Assembly (NCBI GenBank): GCA_937934745.1
Contig: CALGZC010000055.1
Coordinates: 1 to 64,000 of the forward strand
Source of the DNA: an uncultured Blastocatellia bacterium
GTDB taxonomy: Bacteria > Acidobacteriota > Blastocatellia > Chloracidobacteriales > Chloracidobacteriaceae
Length of the DNA: 64,000 nucleotides
Direction: 5' to 3'
Both the position numbers and the translations under genes were made by a program. Positions within the stretch are counted from its first letter, which is position 1; each line of letters begins with the position of its first letter. The notes under the pieces are model-generated. The model worked only from the letters and a program-made list of their open reading frames with translations. It had not been told where the DNA came from and ran no database searches. Below are positions 40,137 to 50,429 of this stretch, in pieces.

Positions 40137-40363
40137 AGATGATCCTTCGGTTCTTCGGTGTTCACACGCTGCCACGCGGCAAGTGCCGGGGAAGCGCTGT
40201 GCTTTCATAAACAAAACCGCTGTCTGTGAAAATGCCCTTTTGCTCAAAAAGGTCCCCGGACAGCAGCTGGTTACAGTATAGACTCATAACAGAAACCTGT
40301 TTGCCGGAGCGCCCGGTGTTCCGGCAAATACTCACCGAAGGACTCACCGAAGGAGATGCACGC

Positions 40364-41305
40364 ATGGCTGCCGATTATGCCGTTCGCAAGGTGTTGGTTG
40401 CTACGGATGGATCGCCGGCAAGTTTCGCCGCGATTTCTGACCTCATGCACGCCGGTCTCCCCCAGGAAGGAGAGGCGGTGGTGCTGTCCGTTGCCGACCG
40501 TGTCCCCCTGTTCCCACCACGGACGCCGGAAGAAATTCTCTATCTCGAAGATGCGCGCTTGGCCGTGCCGCGCCACTGGGCGCGCAGCGCGGCTGATATT
40601 TTGCGGCGTCGTTTCCCGCAGTGGACCGTCCGTGAAGAGACGCGCGCCGGGGCACCGGCCCGTGAAATTCTCAACTTCGCCCAGGAATGGTCTCCAGACC
40701 TCATTGTGCTTGGATCGCACGGCCGCTCAACATTAGGTCGCCTGTTCTTTGGTAGTGTGTCACGGAAAGTCATGCTTGAAGCGCACACTGCGGTGCGCAT
40801 TGGACGGCGGCTGGAGCGCCCTGACAATGCCCCGTTGCGCATTCTGGTCGGCGTGGACGAAACACCGGCATCAGAAGTGGTCGTTGCCGCTCTGGCGGCG
40901 CGTCATTTCCCGCCGGATACGCAGGTCAAGCTTGTCACAGCCACCGGTCTTTTCGAGTATTTCAGCAGCGACATCCTGGGCAGCAGCGTGGCCGTAGTGC
41001 CGTCGGATACGGTGGATGAACTGCGCCGTGCAGCCGCCGAAGCGGCGACGGCCGTGCAGGAAAAACTGCTGGCGGCTTATCCCGATCTGAACGTTGACAT
41101 CTCCCGCGAAGTCATCGAGGGCGATCCGAAAGGGGTGCTGCTTGATATTGCCGAGAAGTGGCCCGCCGATGCGATTGTGCTTGGAACACGCGATCTGTCC
41201 GGTCCGGAGCGCTTCTTCATCGGAAGCGTTTCATCGGCCATCGTAGCCCATGCGCCATGTACGGTGGAGATCGTTCGCCGGCGCACCACTGCCACGGCCA
41301 GCTGA
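40364..41305 (+). CDS. Tandem universal stress protein
   Basis: Cytoplasmic protein of 313 residues with two UspA domains (about 5-150 and 160-308). Each begins with a VLVATDGSP / ILVGVDETP strand. The first ends with the ATP-binding signature GSHGRSTLGRLFFGSVS; the second has a degenerate GTRDLSGPERFFIGSVS, so nucleotide binding may be confined to the first. GGAG precedes the ATG at 40364; the track start is earlier. A tandem 12-base duplication (ACTCACCGAAGG) lies just upstream of the ribosome site. Confidence 0.92.
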   Translation: MAADYAVRKVLVATDGSPASFAAISDLMHAGLPQEGEAVVLSVADRVPLFPPRTPEEILYLEDARLAVPRHWARSAADILRRRFPQWTVREETRAGAPAREILNFAQEWSPDLIVLGSHGRSTLGRLFFGSVSRKVMLEAHTAVRIGRRLERPDNAPLRILVGVDETPASEVVVAALAARHFPPDTQVKLVTATGLFEYFSSDILGSSVAVVPSDTVDELRRAAAEAATAVQEKLLAAYPDLNVDISREVIEGDPKGVLLDIAEKWPADAIVLGTRDLSGPERFFIGSVSSAIVAHAPCTVEIVRRRTTATAS

Positions 41306-41400
41306 GGGTAAGCCAAGCTGCGCCCTGCAAACCGGCGTGCCCACTTCCGTGGTGCGGAGGTTGGGCAAAGCCTGGCGGGAGGCAGGTGTGTGCGCGCAAC

Positions 41401-42468
41401 CTAATCTTCCGACAGTGGTAGCCACTCAGGATGTCGGACGGCATGGTCGGCAATCTCGGTGAAGATGGCATCGCGCGTCCGAACGGGTTGCCAGCCGTAG
41501 GCAGTTTGGGCGAGCGTGGCATCCAGTACCAGCCAGCCCACGTCAAAGGGGCGCGGTGTCAGGTCGGTGTCAATGCTGTGCCGTCCGAAGCGGTCGGCAC
41601 ACCAGGCGCTCAGTTCTGCCAGTGAGAAACTGCTGGCCAGTCCTCCGCCGACGTTGACAATCCGGGGGAGGTCAGCAGTTTGTCCCGCGCGCATCTGGCT
41701 GACCAGCAGGGGGGCCACGTCGGCTGGATGCAGGCAGTCGCGTACCTGCCGTCCGCGACCGTCAAACCCGATGTAGCGCAGTGGCCGCCGCGCGGCATAG
41801 GAGCGAATCCAGAACGACACGATCCCCTGGTCAGCCTTGCCGAATTGCTCGGCTCCGGCCATGACCCCGCAGCGATTGATAAAGACCGGAAAACCAAACG
41901 CTGCACCGTACTCCAGCGCCATGACTTCTGAAGCCAGCTTGGCGCTGCCGTAGAGCGACAGCGGCGGCGTAGTTGAAAAGCTTTCCGTGACACCGGCGGC
42001 GCTCAACCCAGGCAAGGTCGCCGCCGGGTCGGGCGCAAACCGATCCGGGAGGCTCACCAGCGGTATGGTGCACAGTGCGGCAATGCTATACACACGACTC
42101 GTCCCAAGTAGGATGAAGCCGGCGTTCCAGCGACGGGCCAATTCCAACAGATTGAGCGTCCCGACAAGGTTGTGCTCGACAAGTTGGCGCGCGCCGGTTT
42201 TGCCGTCTACCCCGGCCAGAACACTGGGATTGGCAGCAGCGTCAATAATCCAGTCACAGCGGGGGAGTCCTTCCAGATCGCTGGGCAACCGGATGTCGCC
42301 GTGGATGAGCCGGAAGCCGGCTTCACGCAACCGGCGACGGTTGATTTCACTGCCGGGGCGCACCAGGTTATCCAGCCCAACCACCTCGCTGCCTGCCAGC
42401 TGTTCACGGAGGGTACGGGCAACGACGCTCCCGACAAAACCACAGATACCGGTGAGCAGAATCCGCAT
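41401..42468 (-). CDS. NAD-dependent epimerase/dehydratase (nucleotide-sugar)
   Basis: Extended short-chain dehydrogenase of 355 residues: NAD motif ILLTGICGFVGS, DAAANPSV, a Ser in GTSRVYS, and the catalytic YGSAKLASE (Y-x-x-x-K). C-terminal substrate-binding residues FDVGWLVLDATLAQTAYGW resemble CDP-paratose/UDP-glucose epimerase relatives. It is transcribed divergently from a second epimerase about 90 bases away, so the two probably work on one surface-sugar pathway. Exact sugar unknown. Confidence 0.88.
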   Translation of the reverse strand: MRILLTGICGFVGSVVARTLREQLAGSEVVGLDNLVRPGSEINRRRLREAGFRLIHGDIRLPSDLEGLPRCDWIIDAAANPSVLAGVDGKTGARQLVEHNLVGTLNLLELARRWNAGFILLGTSRVYSIAALCTIPLVSLPDRFAPDPAATLPGLSAAGVTESFSTTPPLSLYGSAKLASEVMALEYGAAFGFPVFINRCGVMAGAEQFGKADQGIVSFWIRSYAARRPLRYIGFDGRGRQVRDCLHPADVAPLLVSQMRAGQTADLPRIVNVGGGLASSFSLAELSAWCADRFGRHSIDTDLTPRPFDVGWLVLDATLAQTAYGWQPVRTRDAIFTEIADHAVRHPEWLPLSED

Positions 42469-42560
42469 CGGGGAAGTCTCGTTTGAAGGTGAAGGCGGTT
42501 GTCAATACAGTGGAAACCGTTGCTGCTCAAGTCTAGTCCGAACGTGTTTGGAGGGTACAG

Positions 42561-43622
42561 GTGCCTGCCCGAGTTTGCCTGGTCACTGGTTCGTCAGGGC
42601 TAATCGGCTCTGAAGTCGTCGAGTATTTCCACCGGCGCGGCTTTGTCGTCCACGGTATTGACAACAACCAGCGCGCCGTCTTTTTCGGCCCGGCCGGAGA
42701 TACGCGCTGGAATCAGCGGCGGTTGGAAACGGCGTTGGAGCACTTTCACCACCATGAACTCGACATCCGCGACCGCGCCGGGGTGCTGGCGCTCGTGCGT
42801 CAACTGCGGCCGCACGTCATCGTCCATACAGCAGCGCAACCGTCGCACGATTTGGCAGCGCGCATGCCGTTCGATGATTTTGATGTCAATGCCGTCGGGA
42901 CACTCAACCTCTTAGAGGCAGCGCGCCAGGCTTGCCCGGAAGCTCCGTTTATTCACATGTCCACCAACAAGGTCTACGGCGATGGACCGAACCACATTCC
43001 TCTGGTGGAACTGGAAACGCGGTGGGACTATGCCGATCCTGCGTACGCCCATGGCATTCCAGAAACGTTCTCCATAGACCATACCCTGCACTCACTGTTC
43101 GGTGCGTCAAAGACAGCCGCCGATGTGCTGGTCCAGGAATACGGGCGGTACTTTGGGATGCCGACGGTGTGTTTGCGGGGAGGATGCCTCACCGGCCCTA
43201 ATCATGCCGGCGTCGAGTTGCACGGCTTTCTCAGCTACTTGGTAAAGTGCAACCTGGAAGAACACGAGTACAAAATCTATGGCTACAAGGGAAAACAGGT
43301 GCGCGACAATATCCACGCCGAGGACGTCGCGGCATTTATGTTCGCTTTCTATGAAAAGCCGCGTGTGGGTGCGGTGTATAACCTAGGTGGCGGCAAGGGG
43401 AATGCCTGTTCGATCCTGGAAGCCTTTCAGATGGTGGAGTCCCTCACCGGCAAGCCACAGCGGTACAGTTACGTTGAGCAGGCGCGCATTGGCGATCACA
43501 TCTGCTACTACAGTGACTTACGACGCATGAAACAGGATTATCCGGAATGGGATGTCAGGCATACCTTGCCGGACATCCTACAGGACATTGTCCGCGCCTG
43601 GCAGAAGCGCCTGATGGGGTGA
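42561..43622 (+). CDS. CDP-paratose 2-epimerase-like nucleotide-sugar epimerase
   Basis: A 353-residue extended SDR with [19 protein letters not shown] at the N-terminus, STNKVYGD (catalytic Ser/Thr region) and, where most relatives have Y-x-x-x-[12 protein letters not shown]. The long insertion [34 protein letters not shown] and the [17 protein letters not shown] segment are typical of CDP-tyvelose/paratose 2-epimerases. GTG start with GGAGGG six bases upstream. In that family the catalytic Tyr is expected in Y-x-x-x-K; here Phe-Gly-Ala-Ser-Lys occupies the place, so the residue should be checked by alignment. Confidence 0.86.
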   Translation: MPARVCLVTGSSGLIGSEVVEYFHRRGFVVHGIDNNQRAVFFGPAGDTRWNQRRLETALEHFHHHELDIRDRAGVLALVRQLRPHVIVHTAAQPSHDLAARMPFDDFDVNAVGTLNLLEAARQACPEAPFIHMSTNKVYGDGPNHIPLVELETRWDYADPAYAHGIPETFSIDHTLHSLFGASKTAADVLVQEYGRYFGMPTVCLRGGCLTGPNHAGVELHGFLSYLVKCNLEEHEYKIYGYKGKQVRDNIHAEDVAAFMFAFYEKPRVGAVYNLGGGKGNACSILEAFQMVESLTGKPQRYSYVEQARIGDHICYYSDLRRMKQDYPEWDVRHTLPDILQDIVRAWQKRLMG

Positions 43623-43737
43623 GCCGCTTGCTCGGTCGTGACGACATCGGGGATTGAGGTCGCCGATGCGGGGAAGCCGAGTCTGACGCAGGCAGCTCGG
43701 CAGCGCCCCCAGGTGTCGGCGTGCCTTCCAGGGGGCT

Positions 43738-44937
43738 TCAACGCTGAGGCTCGCCGGTCAACGCTAAGTCATCCCGATGGATGACTTCGTCGTGAGCGCG
43801 GAATCCCAGCCGGCGCGCGATTTCGGATGACCGGAGTCCACGGATCATTTCCACCTCATTCGCGCTGTAGCTGGACAGGCCGCGGGCGAATTCACGCCCT
43901 TGTTCGTCACAGCAGGCGACGACGTCCCCGGCGGCAAACTGGCCGGCGACGCGCACGATCCCCGATGGAAGAACGCTCTTCCCCTGGGTAACGACAGCCT
44001 GCACCGCACCGGCATCAAGCGTCAGCACGCCCTGCGGACGCAGGGCTGCAATCCAACGTTTGCGTCCCCCGAGTGCGGTCGGGGCCGGTGGAAAGAGCGT
44101 GCCAACGTCGTCCCCCATCAGCACACGCCGAAGAATGTCCGGCGTCCGACCGTTGACAATGACTGTGGTTGTGCCGAAGCGGGCGGCAGTTTGGGCCGCC
44201 GTCAACTTGGACTGCATCCCGCCTGTCCCAAATGTACTCGTCTCGGACGACGCCAGCGCCATGGTTGTCGCGTCCACTTCGGCGACGAAAGGCAGACGCT
44301 GTGCGTCGGGATAGCGTTTGGGATCGCGGTCAAAGAGGCCGTCCACATCAGAAAGCAACACCAGAAGATCGGCGTCCACAATGTTGGCGACCAACGCACT
44401 GAGGAAATCGTTGTCCCCGAACTTGATTTCCGCCGTCGTCACCGTGTCATTTTCGTTGATGATAGGCACCGCCCCCAGCGCCAGCAGCGTGCGCAGCGTA
44501 TGGCGGGCATTGAGAAACCGTTCGCGGTCGCGCGCGTCGTCGTAGGTCAACAACACCTGTGCTACGGGCGTTGGGGCAAACGCCTGTTCGTAGTAGCGCA
44601 TCAGGAGCGGCTGTCCGACAGCCGCTGCGGCTTGCTTGAAAGCCAGGTCTTTACCGAGCGGCAGGCGACGCGCCTGTAATAGGGTTGTGCCACAGGCGAC
44701 GGCGCCAGAAGAGACCAAGACGAGCGTCCGTCCGGCGTCGCGGATCGCGGTGCACTGCGCGACAATGTGCCGGAGAACGTCCTCGGCAAGACCGCGGTGG
44801 GGTTCAACCAGGACATTGCTGCCGACTTTGACGACAACCCGCCGAGCAGCCGTCAACTCCGTGCGGGCAGCGTGCAGGGTCGTTTGGTGTTTGATGTCGG
44901 TGGATGTTTGACAGGTCGTTTCCAAGGAGCAATCCAT
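43738..44937 (-). CDS. proB: Glutamate 5-kinase
   Basis: First step of proline synthesis: ATP-dependent phosphorylation of glutamate, feedback-inhibited by proline in the family. 399 residues: amino acid kinase domain (VVVKVGSNVLV, LVSSGAVACGTTLL, PIINENDTVT, KFGDNDFLSALVANIVDADLLVLLSDVDGLFDRDP, STFGTGGMQSKLTAAQTA) and a C-terminal PUA domain (RWIAALRPQGVLTLDAGAVQAV...). The N-terminus is about 25 residues longer than usual and has no strong ribosome site, so a downstream start is possible. proA is absent from the window. Confidence 0.95.
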   Translation of the reverse strand: MDCSLETTCQTSTDIKHQTTLHAARTELTAARRVVVKVGSNVLVEPHRGLAEDVLRHIVAQCTAIRDAGRTLVLVSSGAVACGTTLLQARRLPLGKDLAFKQAAAAVGQPLLMRYYEQAFAPTPVAQVLLTYDDARDRERFLNARHTLRTLLALGAVPIINENDTVTTAEIKFGDNDFLSALVANIVDADLLVLLSDVDGLFDRDPKRYPDAQRLPFVAEVDATTMALASSETSTFGTGGMQSKLTAAQTAARFGTTTVIVNGRTPDILRRVLMGDDVGTLFPPAPTALGGRKRWIAALRPQGVLTLDAGAVQAVVTQGKSVLPSGIVRVAGQFAAGDVVACCDEQGREFARGLSSYSANEVEMIRGLRSSEIARRLGFRAHDEVIHRDDLALTGEPQR

Positions 44938-45032
44938 CGGTGAGCCGAAAGGCTAGGGTTGACGCAGGGTGAGTGTACCTTAGGGCCGCTCTGAATCCAG
45001 CGCCGGCGTACCTATCCCCCCCGCAGGGCAGA

Positions 45033-45061
45033 GAAAAGGGATGGGTGTTTGTGCCCATCCC
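45033..45061 (-). terminator. Rho-independent terminator of the second large receptor
   Basis: On the minus strand, an 8-bp GC-rich stem (GGGATGGG with CCCATCCC) around an 8-base loop is followed by TTTTCTCT. It lies about 30 bases after the receptor stop codon. The run of four T residues is short but well placed. Confidence 0.75.
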
Positions 45062-45092
45062 CAAACGGTGTGTGTGGCAATTGAAGCGCACC

Positions 45093-48000
45093 CTAGAAGT
45101 TAAACTTCAACGCAAACTGAATCTGGCGTGGATTCGCCGCGAGGGTCGGTGCACCACTCAACTGGTAGTTTGGGTTGATCTCAATGATGTTGACCCGGTT
45201 AAGGGCGTTGAACATTTCAAAGATGAACTCCAGGTTGCGGCCCGTTACGTCGGCATCCCGCGTGAAGTAAAACTTGCGCGCTAGCCGGAAATCAACGGCA
45301 ATGAAGTTCGGGCCTGTGAAAGCATTGCGTCCGACATTGCCCAAAAAGGCCGAGACCGGCAGCCCAAAGTTCTGCGGCAGTCGGCTGTCCGGCGGGAGGG
45401 TCAGAAAGCCATTCCCGCGCGGCGATGGGAAACAGACCAACCCGGCCGTCCCCGGCGGGCACGCCGTGACAAAGTTCGGCCGCGCCGTTGAGGAACTGTT
45501 GACCTGAGTCTGATCGACGCCGATCAGCAAGGTGTACGGTCGTCCTGCCCCGGCTTCGACAATCGGGGCAAATGTCCAGTCTGCCAACAGGTAGCGCCCC
45601 GGCCCATCGGTGCGCTTGAAGGGACTGGTAAAAACGGCGCTAAAGATGAAGCGATGCCGCTGGTCGAAGTTGGAATTCGACCGATCCAGCCGTGGGTTAC
45701 TGTTGTCCTGCGGTTCCTGAAGGGTTTGCACATCGGTCGAGTCATCAATGGCGTGTGACCAGGTGTACGAAGCCAAGAATTGGAAGTTGTTCGAAAACCG
45801 CTTGTTCACCGTCAATGTCAGTGCATGATAGACGGAACTGCCGGAAGACTCATAGTTTTTGGCGCTACCAAACGGCACGAACGGCTCACCCTGCAAGCGG
45901 GGGAGGTTGAAGCGGTTCGTCAGGGCGTTCAGGAGTGCCTGCGCCTGGGCAACCGGGATGTTCAACGTCGCCGCAGTGTAGAGCAGGTTTGGTCCTGTAC
46001 GGCGAAAATCGTTGAAGAGAAACCGCCCAATCGGTGCGACCTGGGCGGGCAATCCGGACAGCCCCGGGCCGAGACTATTCGGAAGGGGGTTGTACAGGCC
46101 CGCCAGCGGGCCCGTCCCGAAGAAGCCGACCGTTTGTCCGCCGATAACAATCGGGTTTGTTTGCGCTTGTGCGTTGGCTTGCAGGAGGGCCAGGTCCTGC
46201 TGGTTGACGTTGCGTGGCCGCACAAGCTGCAGACCACGAATGTAGCTGTAGGTGGCGTTGACGGTCACCGTCCGCCCCAGCTGCCGTTCAATGGAGAGAT
46301 TGCCCTGCTGCGTGTAGTCAAACTCAAAGTCACGGTTCAGGTGCAGGGTCTGGGATGTGATGGGTGAAAACAGCAGCGACCGGATGGGGCCGCCGTTAGG
46401 AATGGCAAAGCCCGGATCGAGCGGGTTGTACCGCTGTTGGCCGGCCTGGTAGCCCGGCAGTGGGGGGACAGGAATATTCACCCGCTCGTTGCGGAACAGC
46501 GCCCCGCCGCCCAGCAGTCCGGGGAAGACGAGAAAGGGCGACTGCGCTCCGTCCACCACATCGGAAAGGAAAATCAAGCCCGACAGCGGTGTGCCATAAA
46601 ACAGCCCGTAGGCAGCGCGGATGACGGTTTTCCCGTTGTTGAACGGATCCCAGGCAAATGCCAAGCGTGGCGCAATGTTGTTGTAGTCGCGGGGGATACC
46701 CTGCTGGATGCCGATAATGCGTTCACCGGCAGCAAAGACATTTGGCATGTTAATGGCACCGACGTTGCCCGGGCCGATAAACGGCTCTGGTTGAACAGCG
46801 CGGATCTGCTTTGTGTACTGCACGTCGTAGCGGACGCCGTAGTTGAGCGTGAAATTCGGGCGAATCTTCCAACTATCCTGGGCAAAAACACCGAGGATTG
46901 GGTTGTTGAATCGGCTGTTGGGATCGCCGACGTTTTGGACGTAGGACTCCGGCAGACCCAGCCCGTACGATTGGATGCCGTTGAACGGTGGAAAACCCTG
47001 CGCGGCCGGGAAAAGTTGGTTCGGCGGAAACGCATAGACGCCGCCAAAGTTGACTTCAAACAGCGCATTGAACAACAGCAAGTTGAAGTCTGCGCCGAAC
47101 TTCATCGTGTGCGTGCCGGCAATCTTGGTGAGGTTGTTTGTCACCTGCCACCGCTTTTCGATGCGCCGGGCCGGTGAGAAAGGCTCGCGCCCGAAGGAAG
47201 CAATGCCCGGTATTTCAACGCCGACAATCTGACTTTGAGGACCGTAGTCCACGGCACGACGCGCAAACTGAAAACGCGATTCGTTGATCAGCGTGGGACT
47301 AATGGTTGCCAAGTTCTGGGCAACAAAGGCGACGTCGCGCGTGCCTTGAAAACCGGTGCGGGTAAAGTTGTTGAGCGCCGTCGGCTGGTTTTGACCATTG
47401 GAGGGAATGCCGCGCACCGTCGAGGGGGTCACGCTAAAGCGTGCAAAAAACTGGTGGATGTCGCTGAACCGATGATCAATGCGCAGTGCCGGAAGGAATG
47501 TCCGTTCACGTGTTGTGTAATTGCCGAGCAGGGTCGTGACGGGCCGGAAACTGCCCGGCGCCAGCGGCACCGGGGACACAAAGCCGGGGTTGGTGATCCC
47601 GAGCGCCGCCAGGGTTGGAAACACGGGCTGTCCGTTGGTCTGGCGTCCGGTCAAACCGACACTTGAGCCTTCACGCGCCAAAAAGTAGTAGGTGTTCAGC
47701 GCCTGGAAGGTGGCGTTGGTCAGCAGCGCCGTTTGTACCGGTGCCGGTAACGCCGTGAAGGGCGTAGTCAGTGGAATGCCAGTCGCCTGGGATAGACCGT
47801 TCAGCGCGGCATTGAGAAACGCCACCTGCTGCGGCGTCACCAGGGCAGTCTGTCCACCGATTGGGACAAAAATCCCGGCTCCGAGATTGGACAGTCCCAG
47901 ATTGGGCGAGGTCGCCAAGAGCGCCGGCGGCGTGAATGTTGCAAAGCCAAATCCGTTGCGTCCCGTGATGTTGAACCCGGTGCCGTTCAGTGTCTGCGCT

Positions 48001-48935
48001 TCAAACGACAGGAAGAAGAACGTCTTGTCCTTAGCAATCGGTCCGCCCAGCGTAAAGCCGCCCTGGAAACGGGTCTCCGGGTAGTCCGGCACGCCCGCAA
48101 AGGCGTTGTTGGCCGAGTAGGCCTGGTCCCGCAGAAAGGCGAAGACGTTGCCCCGGACTTCATTGCCGCCACCTTTGGAGACAATGTTGATCACGGCTGA
48201 TGAAGCGCGCCCAAACTCGGCGGCATAGCTGTTGGTCAAGATTTGGAACTCTTGGACGGCCTCCTGCGAAACGGTCGCCCGGACGCCGTTCACACCGGCG
48301 TCGGTGGCATCTGCGCCGTCCACGGAAACGTTATTTGCACGGGCACGTTGACCGCCAAAGTTCAGCCCCGATGTCGGCGCGACGCCCAGCTTGGGTTGAT
48401 TGTCGCGGGTCGTTGTCGAAGTCAGGAGTGTAAACCCGACGTAGTTACGGCTACTGGTCGGTAGATTGTTGATCGCACGCTGGTTAATGGTTTCGGCAAC
48501 CGATGTGCGCGAACCTTCAATCACCTGGGTGTCGGCTGTGACGATCACTTCTTCTGTCGTGTCGCCAACGCGCAGGGTAAAGTCGAGTTGCGCTGCGGCA
48601 CCGATAGTCAGGTTCACGCTGCGGTTGATGGCGCGCGCAAAACCGGGTGCCTCGGCTGCAATTTCATACGAACCGGGCGGCAGCGCAACAAACTGATAAA
48701 CGCCGGCATCATTGGTTGTCGCTTCGCGGGTGAAACCTGTGCGCTCCTCACGCGCCACCACCTTGGCCCCGGCAATGACTTTCCCGCTGTCATCGCTAAC
48801 AACGCCGCGCAAGTCAGCTGCGTTCACTTGTGACTGGGCAAACGTCGTCGTCGGAATGAACAACGAAGGGATCAGGAACGAACACGCGCCAAGATAGACA
48901 CTGAACAGCCCACGGCGCAGGTGATGCAGCAGCAT
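45093..48935 (-). CDS. Large Oar-like TonB-dependent receptor with carboxypeptidase-regulatory domain
   Basis: Second large outer-membrane receptor, 1280 residues. Signal peptide with FLIPSLFIPTTTFAQ cleavage region, CarboxypepD_reg-like domain (DLRGVVSDDSGKVIAGAKVVAREERTGFTREATTNDAGVYQFVALPPGSYEI), a plug (VIVTADTQVIEGSRTSVAETINQRAINNLPTSSRNY) and a barrel ending in IQFALKFNF. It shares the first receptor's architecture but not its close sequence. Start 48935 has AAAAGGAG nine bases upstream; the track start is 28 codons too long. A terminator follows. The ligand is unknown and no inner-membrane partner is nearby. Confidence 0.92.
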   Translation of the reverse strand: MLLHHLRRGLFSVYLGACSFLIPSLFIPTTTFAQSQVNAADLRGVVSDDSGKVIAGAKVVAREERTGFTREATTNDAGVYQFVALPPGSYEIAAEAPGFARAINRSVNLTIGAAAQLDFTLRVGDTTEEVIVTADTQVIEGSRTSVAETINQRAINNLPTSSRNYVGFTLLTSTTTRDNQPKLGVAPTSGLNFGGQRARANNVSVDGADATDAGVNGVRATVSQEAVQEFQILTNSYAAEFGRASSAVINIVSKGGGNEVRGNVFAFLRDQAYSANNAFAGVPDYPETRFQGGFTLGGPIAKDKTFFFLSFEAQTLNGTGFNITGRNGFGFATFTPPALLATSPNLGLSNLGAGIFVPIGGQTALVTPQQVAFLNAALNGLSQATGIPLTTPFTALPAPVQTALLTNATFQALNTYYFLAREGSSVGLTGRQTNGQPVFPTLAALGITNPGFVSPVPLAPGSFRPVTTLLGNYTTRERTFLPALRIDHRFSDIHQFFARFSVTPSTVRGIPSNGQNQPTALNNFTRTGFQGTRDVAFVAQNLATISPTLINESRFQFARRAVDYGPQSQIVGVEIPGIASFGREPFSPARRIEKRWQVTNNLTKIAGTHTMKFGADFNLLLFNALFEVNFGGVYAFPPNQLFPAAQGFPPFNGIQSYGLGLPESYVQNVGDPNSRFNNPILGVFAQDSWKIRPNFTLNYGVRYDVQYTKQIRAVQPEPFIGPGNVGAINMPNVFAAGERIIGIQQGIPRDYNNIAPRLAFAWDPFNNGKTVIRAAYGLFYGTPLSGLIFLSDVVDGAQSPFLVFPGLLGGGALFRNERVNIPVPPLPGYQAGQQRYNPLDPGFAIPNGGPIRSLLFSPITSQTLHLNRDFEFDYTQQGNLSIERQLGRTVTVNATYSYIRGLQLVRPRNVNQQDLALLQANAQAQTNPIVIGGQTVGFFGTGPLAGLYNPLPNSLGPGLSGLPAQVAPIGRFLFNDFRRTGPNLLYTAATLNIPVAQAQALLNALTNRFNLPRLQGEPFVPFGSAKNYESSGSSVYHALTLTVNKRFSNNFQFLASYTWSHAIDDSTDVQTLQEPQDNSNPRLDRSNSNFDQRHRFIFSAVFTSPFKRTDGPGRYLLADWTFAPIVEAGAGRPYTLLIGVDQTQVNSSSTARPNFVTACPPGTAGLVCFPSPRGNGFLTLPPDSRLPQNFGLPVSAFLGNVGRNAFTGPNFIAVDFRLARKFYFTRDADVTGRNLEFIFEMFNALNRVNIIEINPNYQLSGAPTLAANPRQIQFALKFNF

Positions 48936-49104
48936 GGAATTCACTCCTTTTTTCCGTAAATTGCTTGTGACGGTCGGGTGAACGCCGCCAATAAGGGTTT
49001 GGTAGGTGTCAGCATTCAACAGCTACGGGACATAATCACACCCTTTACCGGGCTGGTTGGATACCAAAGCCGCCGCCGCAAAGGTGCTTTCCGAGGGAAA
49101 CGTG

Positions 49105-50310
49105 ATGAACGCTCAGCTTTCTAGCACGTCACTCATTGCCGGTGCAAGTACGCGTCATGCGCGTCAACCTATCGCGGTACAGTATTTTGCAGTGCGTTAT
49201 CGGCGTTGGATGAGGCACTGTGGGCCGTGGGTGATCGGGGTGGCTACCCTCGGTGGACTCTGGCTCGAGCCGGGCAGAGCGTCGTTCGTCCGGGAAACCC
49301 AGCCTCAGGAACCGGCCGGGGTGGCGGCAGCGTGGTGGCCTTTCTCCGCCGGCGAATCACCAGTGCGCGCCGCCGAGGTGGAAGCCCAGGTGCGCGCCGC
49401 GTACCAGCGCAACCAAGCGGTGGACGAGGTGGCAGCAGAAATCGACCGCCGGGGCATCGACTTTGAGATGACGGAAGCTTTCGGACGGAAGCTGCGCTTT
49501 CTGCGTGCGGCGCAAGTCGAAAGCGCACTGTGGCGGGCGGACGAACGTCGCCGATCGGTTACTGCCCGGCCACAGCGTCCGGCTGCATTGCCGACAGACG
49601 CCCCCGATGTCCCCGTCTACCGAGAAGATCAGCCCTTGATTGAGCAAGTGCGCGCCGTCACCCAGGCCTATGTGTCTAGTTTACCGGACTTTACCACCCG
49701 TCAGCGCGTGCAGCGATACTACCGCACTGGTGGCGGGCCCTGGCGGCTGGGCGATTACCTTGAAATCGCCATCGCATACTCAGCTGAAAAAGGGGAGCGA
49801 CTGGAACTCAAGCTCCAAAACGGCGTCTCAACTTCACTGGGCCTGGAAGAAGTCGGCGGCCTGACCTCCACTGGACAGTTTGCCGGCTTGCTCAAGTCGC
49901 TCTTTGATGAGGCATCCCAGGCCCGGTTTCGCGAGAGCGGTACGGCCGACTTCTACGGGCGTTCCTGCCGTGTGTTTGAGTACGTCGTTGAGACGGCCTA
50001 CTCACGCCAAAGCATCCAGATTGGCAAGGCCCGCACCATCGCCGGCTACCGTGGCCGCATCGTGGTCGACCCGGAAACGCGCCGTATCGTCCGCTTGGAA
50101 TCGGAGTGCATTGACCTGCCGCGTGATTTTCCGGTTTCAGAGGCCGTCTCTGTCGTCGAGTTTGGTTGGGTGACAATCGGTGACGCCGATTACCTGATGC
50201 CGGTTGCGGCGCAGGTGATGCTGACCGACCGCCGAGAGCGCCTGACCTCGCTCAACTGCATCACGTTCCAGAAGTATGGGAAGTTTGAGACAACCGTCGT
50301 GGTGGAGTGA
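49105..50310 (+). CDS. Hypothetical exported protein
   Basis: A 401-residue protein I do not recognise by domain. After a basic N-terminus it has a hydrophobic stretch (PWVIGVATLGGLWLEPG), a probable signal sequence, then a charged helical part and a beta-rich second half (ending FVTLNCITFQKYG-like SLNCITFQKYGKFETTVVVE). Proteins with a stretch like DFTTRQRVQRYYR... followed by GSTGQF-type loops recur in Acidobacteria as hypothetical surface proteins; that link is from memory. GAGGG precedes the ATG. It is divergent from the large receptor, so may be co-regulated with it. Confidence 0.7.
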   Translation: MNAQLSSTSLIAGASTRHARQPIAVQYFAVRYRRWMRHCGPWVIGVATLGGLWLEPGRASFVRETQPQEPAGVAAAWWPFSAGESPVRAAEVEAQVRAAYQRNQAVDEVAAEIDRRGIDFEMTEAFGRKLRFLRAAQVESALWRADERRRSVTARPQRPAALPTDAPDVPVYREDQPLIEQVRAVTQAYVSSLPDFTTRQRVQRYYRTGGGPWRLGDYLEIAIAYSAEKGERLELKLQNGVSTSLGLEEVGGLTSTGQFAGLLKSLFDEASQARFRESGTADFYGRSCRVFEYVVETAYSRQSIQIGKARTIAGYRGRIVVDPETRRIVRLESECIDLPRDFPVSEAVSVVEFGWVTIGDADYLMPVAAQVMLTDRRERLTSLNCITFQKYGKFETTVVVE

Positions 50311-50429
50311 GGTGAGGCACCATCGGGACGTGCCACCGGACTTCGGCGGCGGCGCCCCACCGCACAGGTCAGGTTTGCCGGTCTCCGTGGACGGCCCCCG
50401 GGAAACCGGCAACCTACGGCGTCCGGCGG

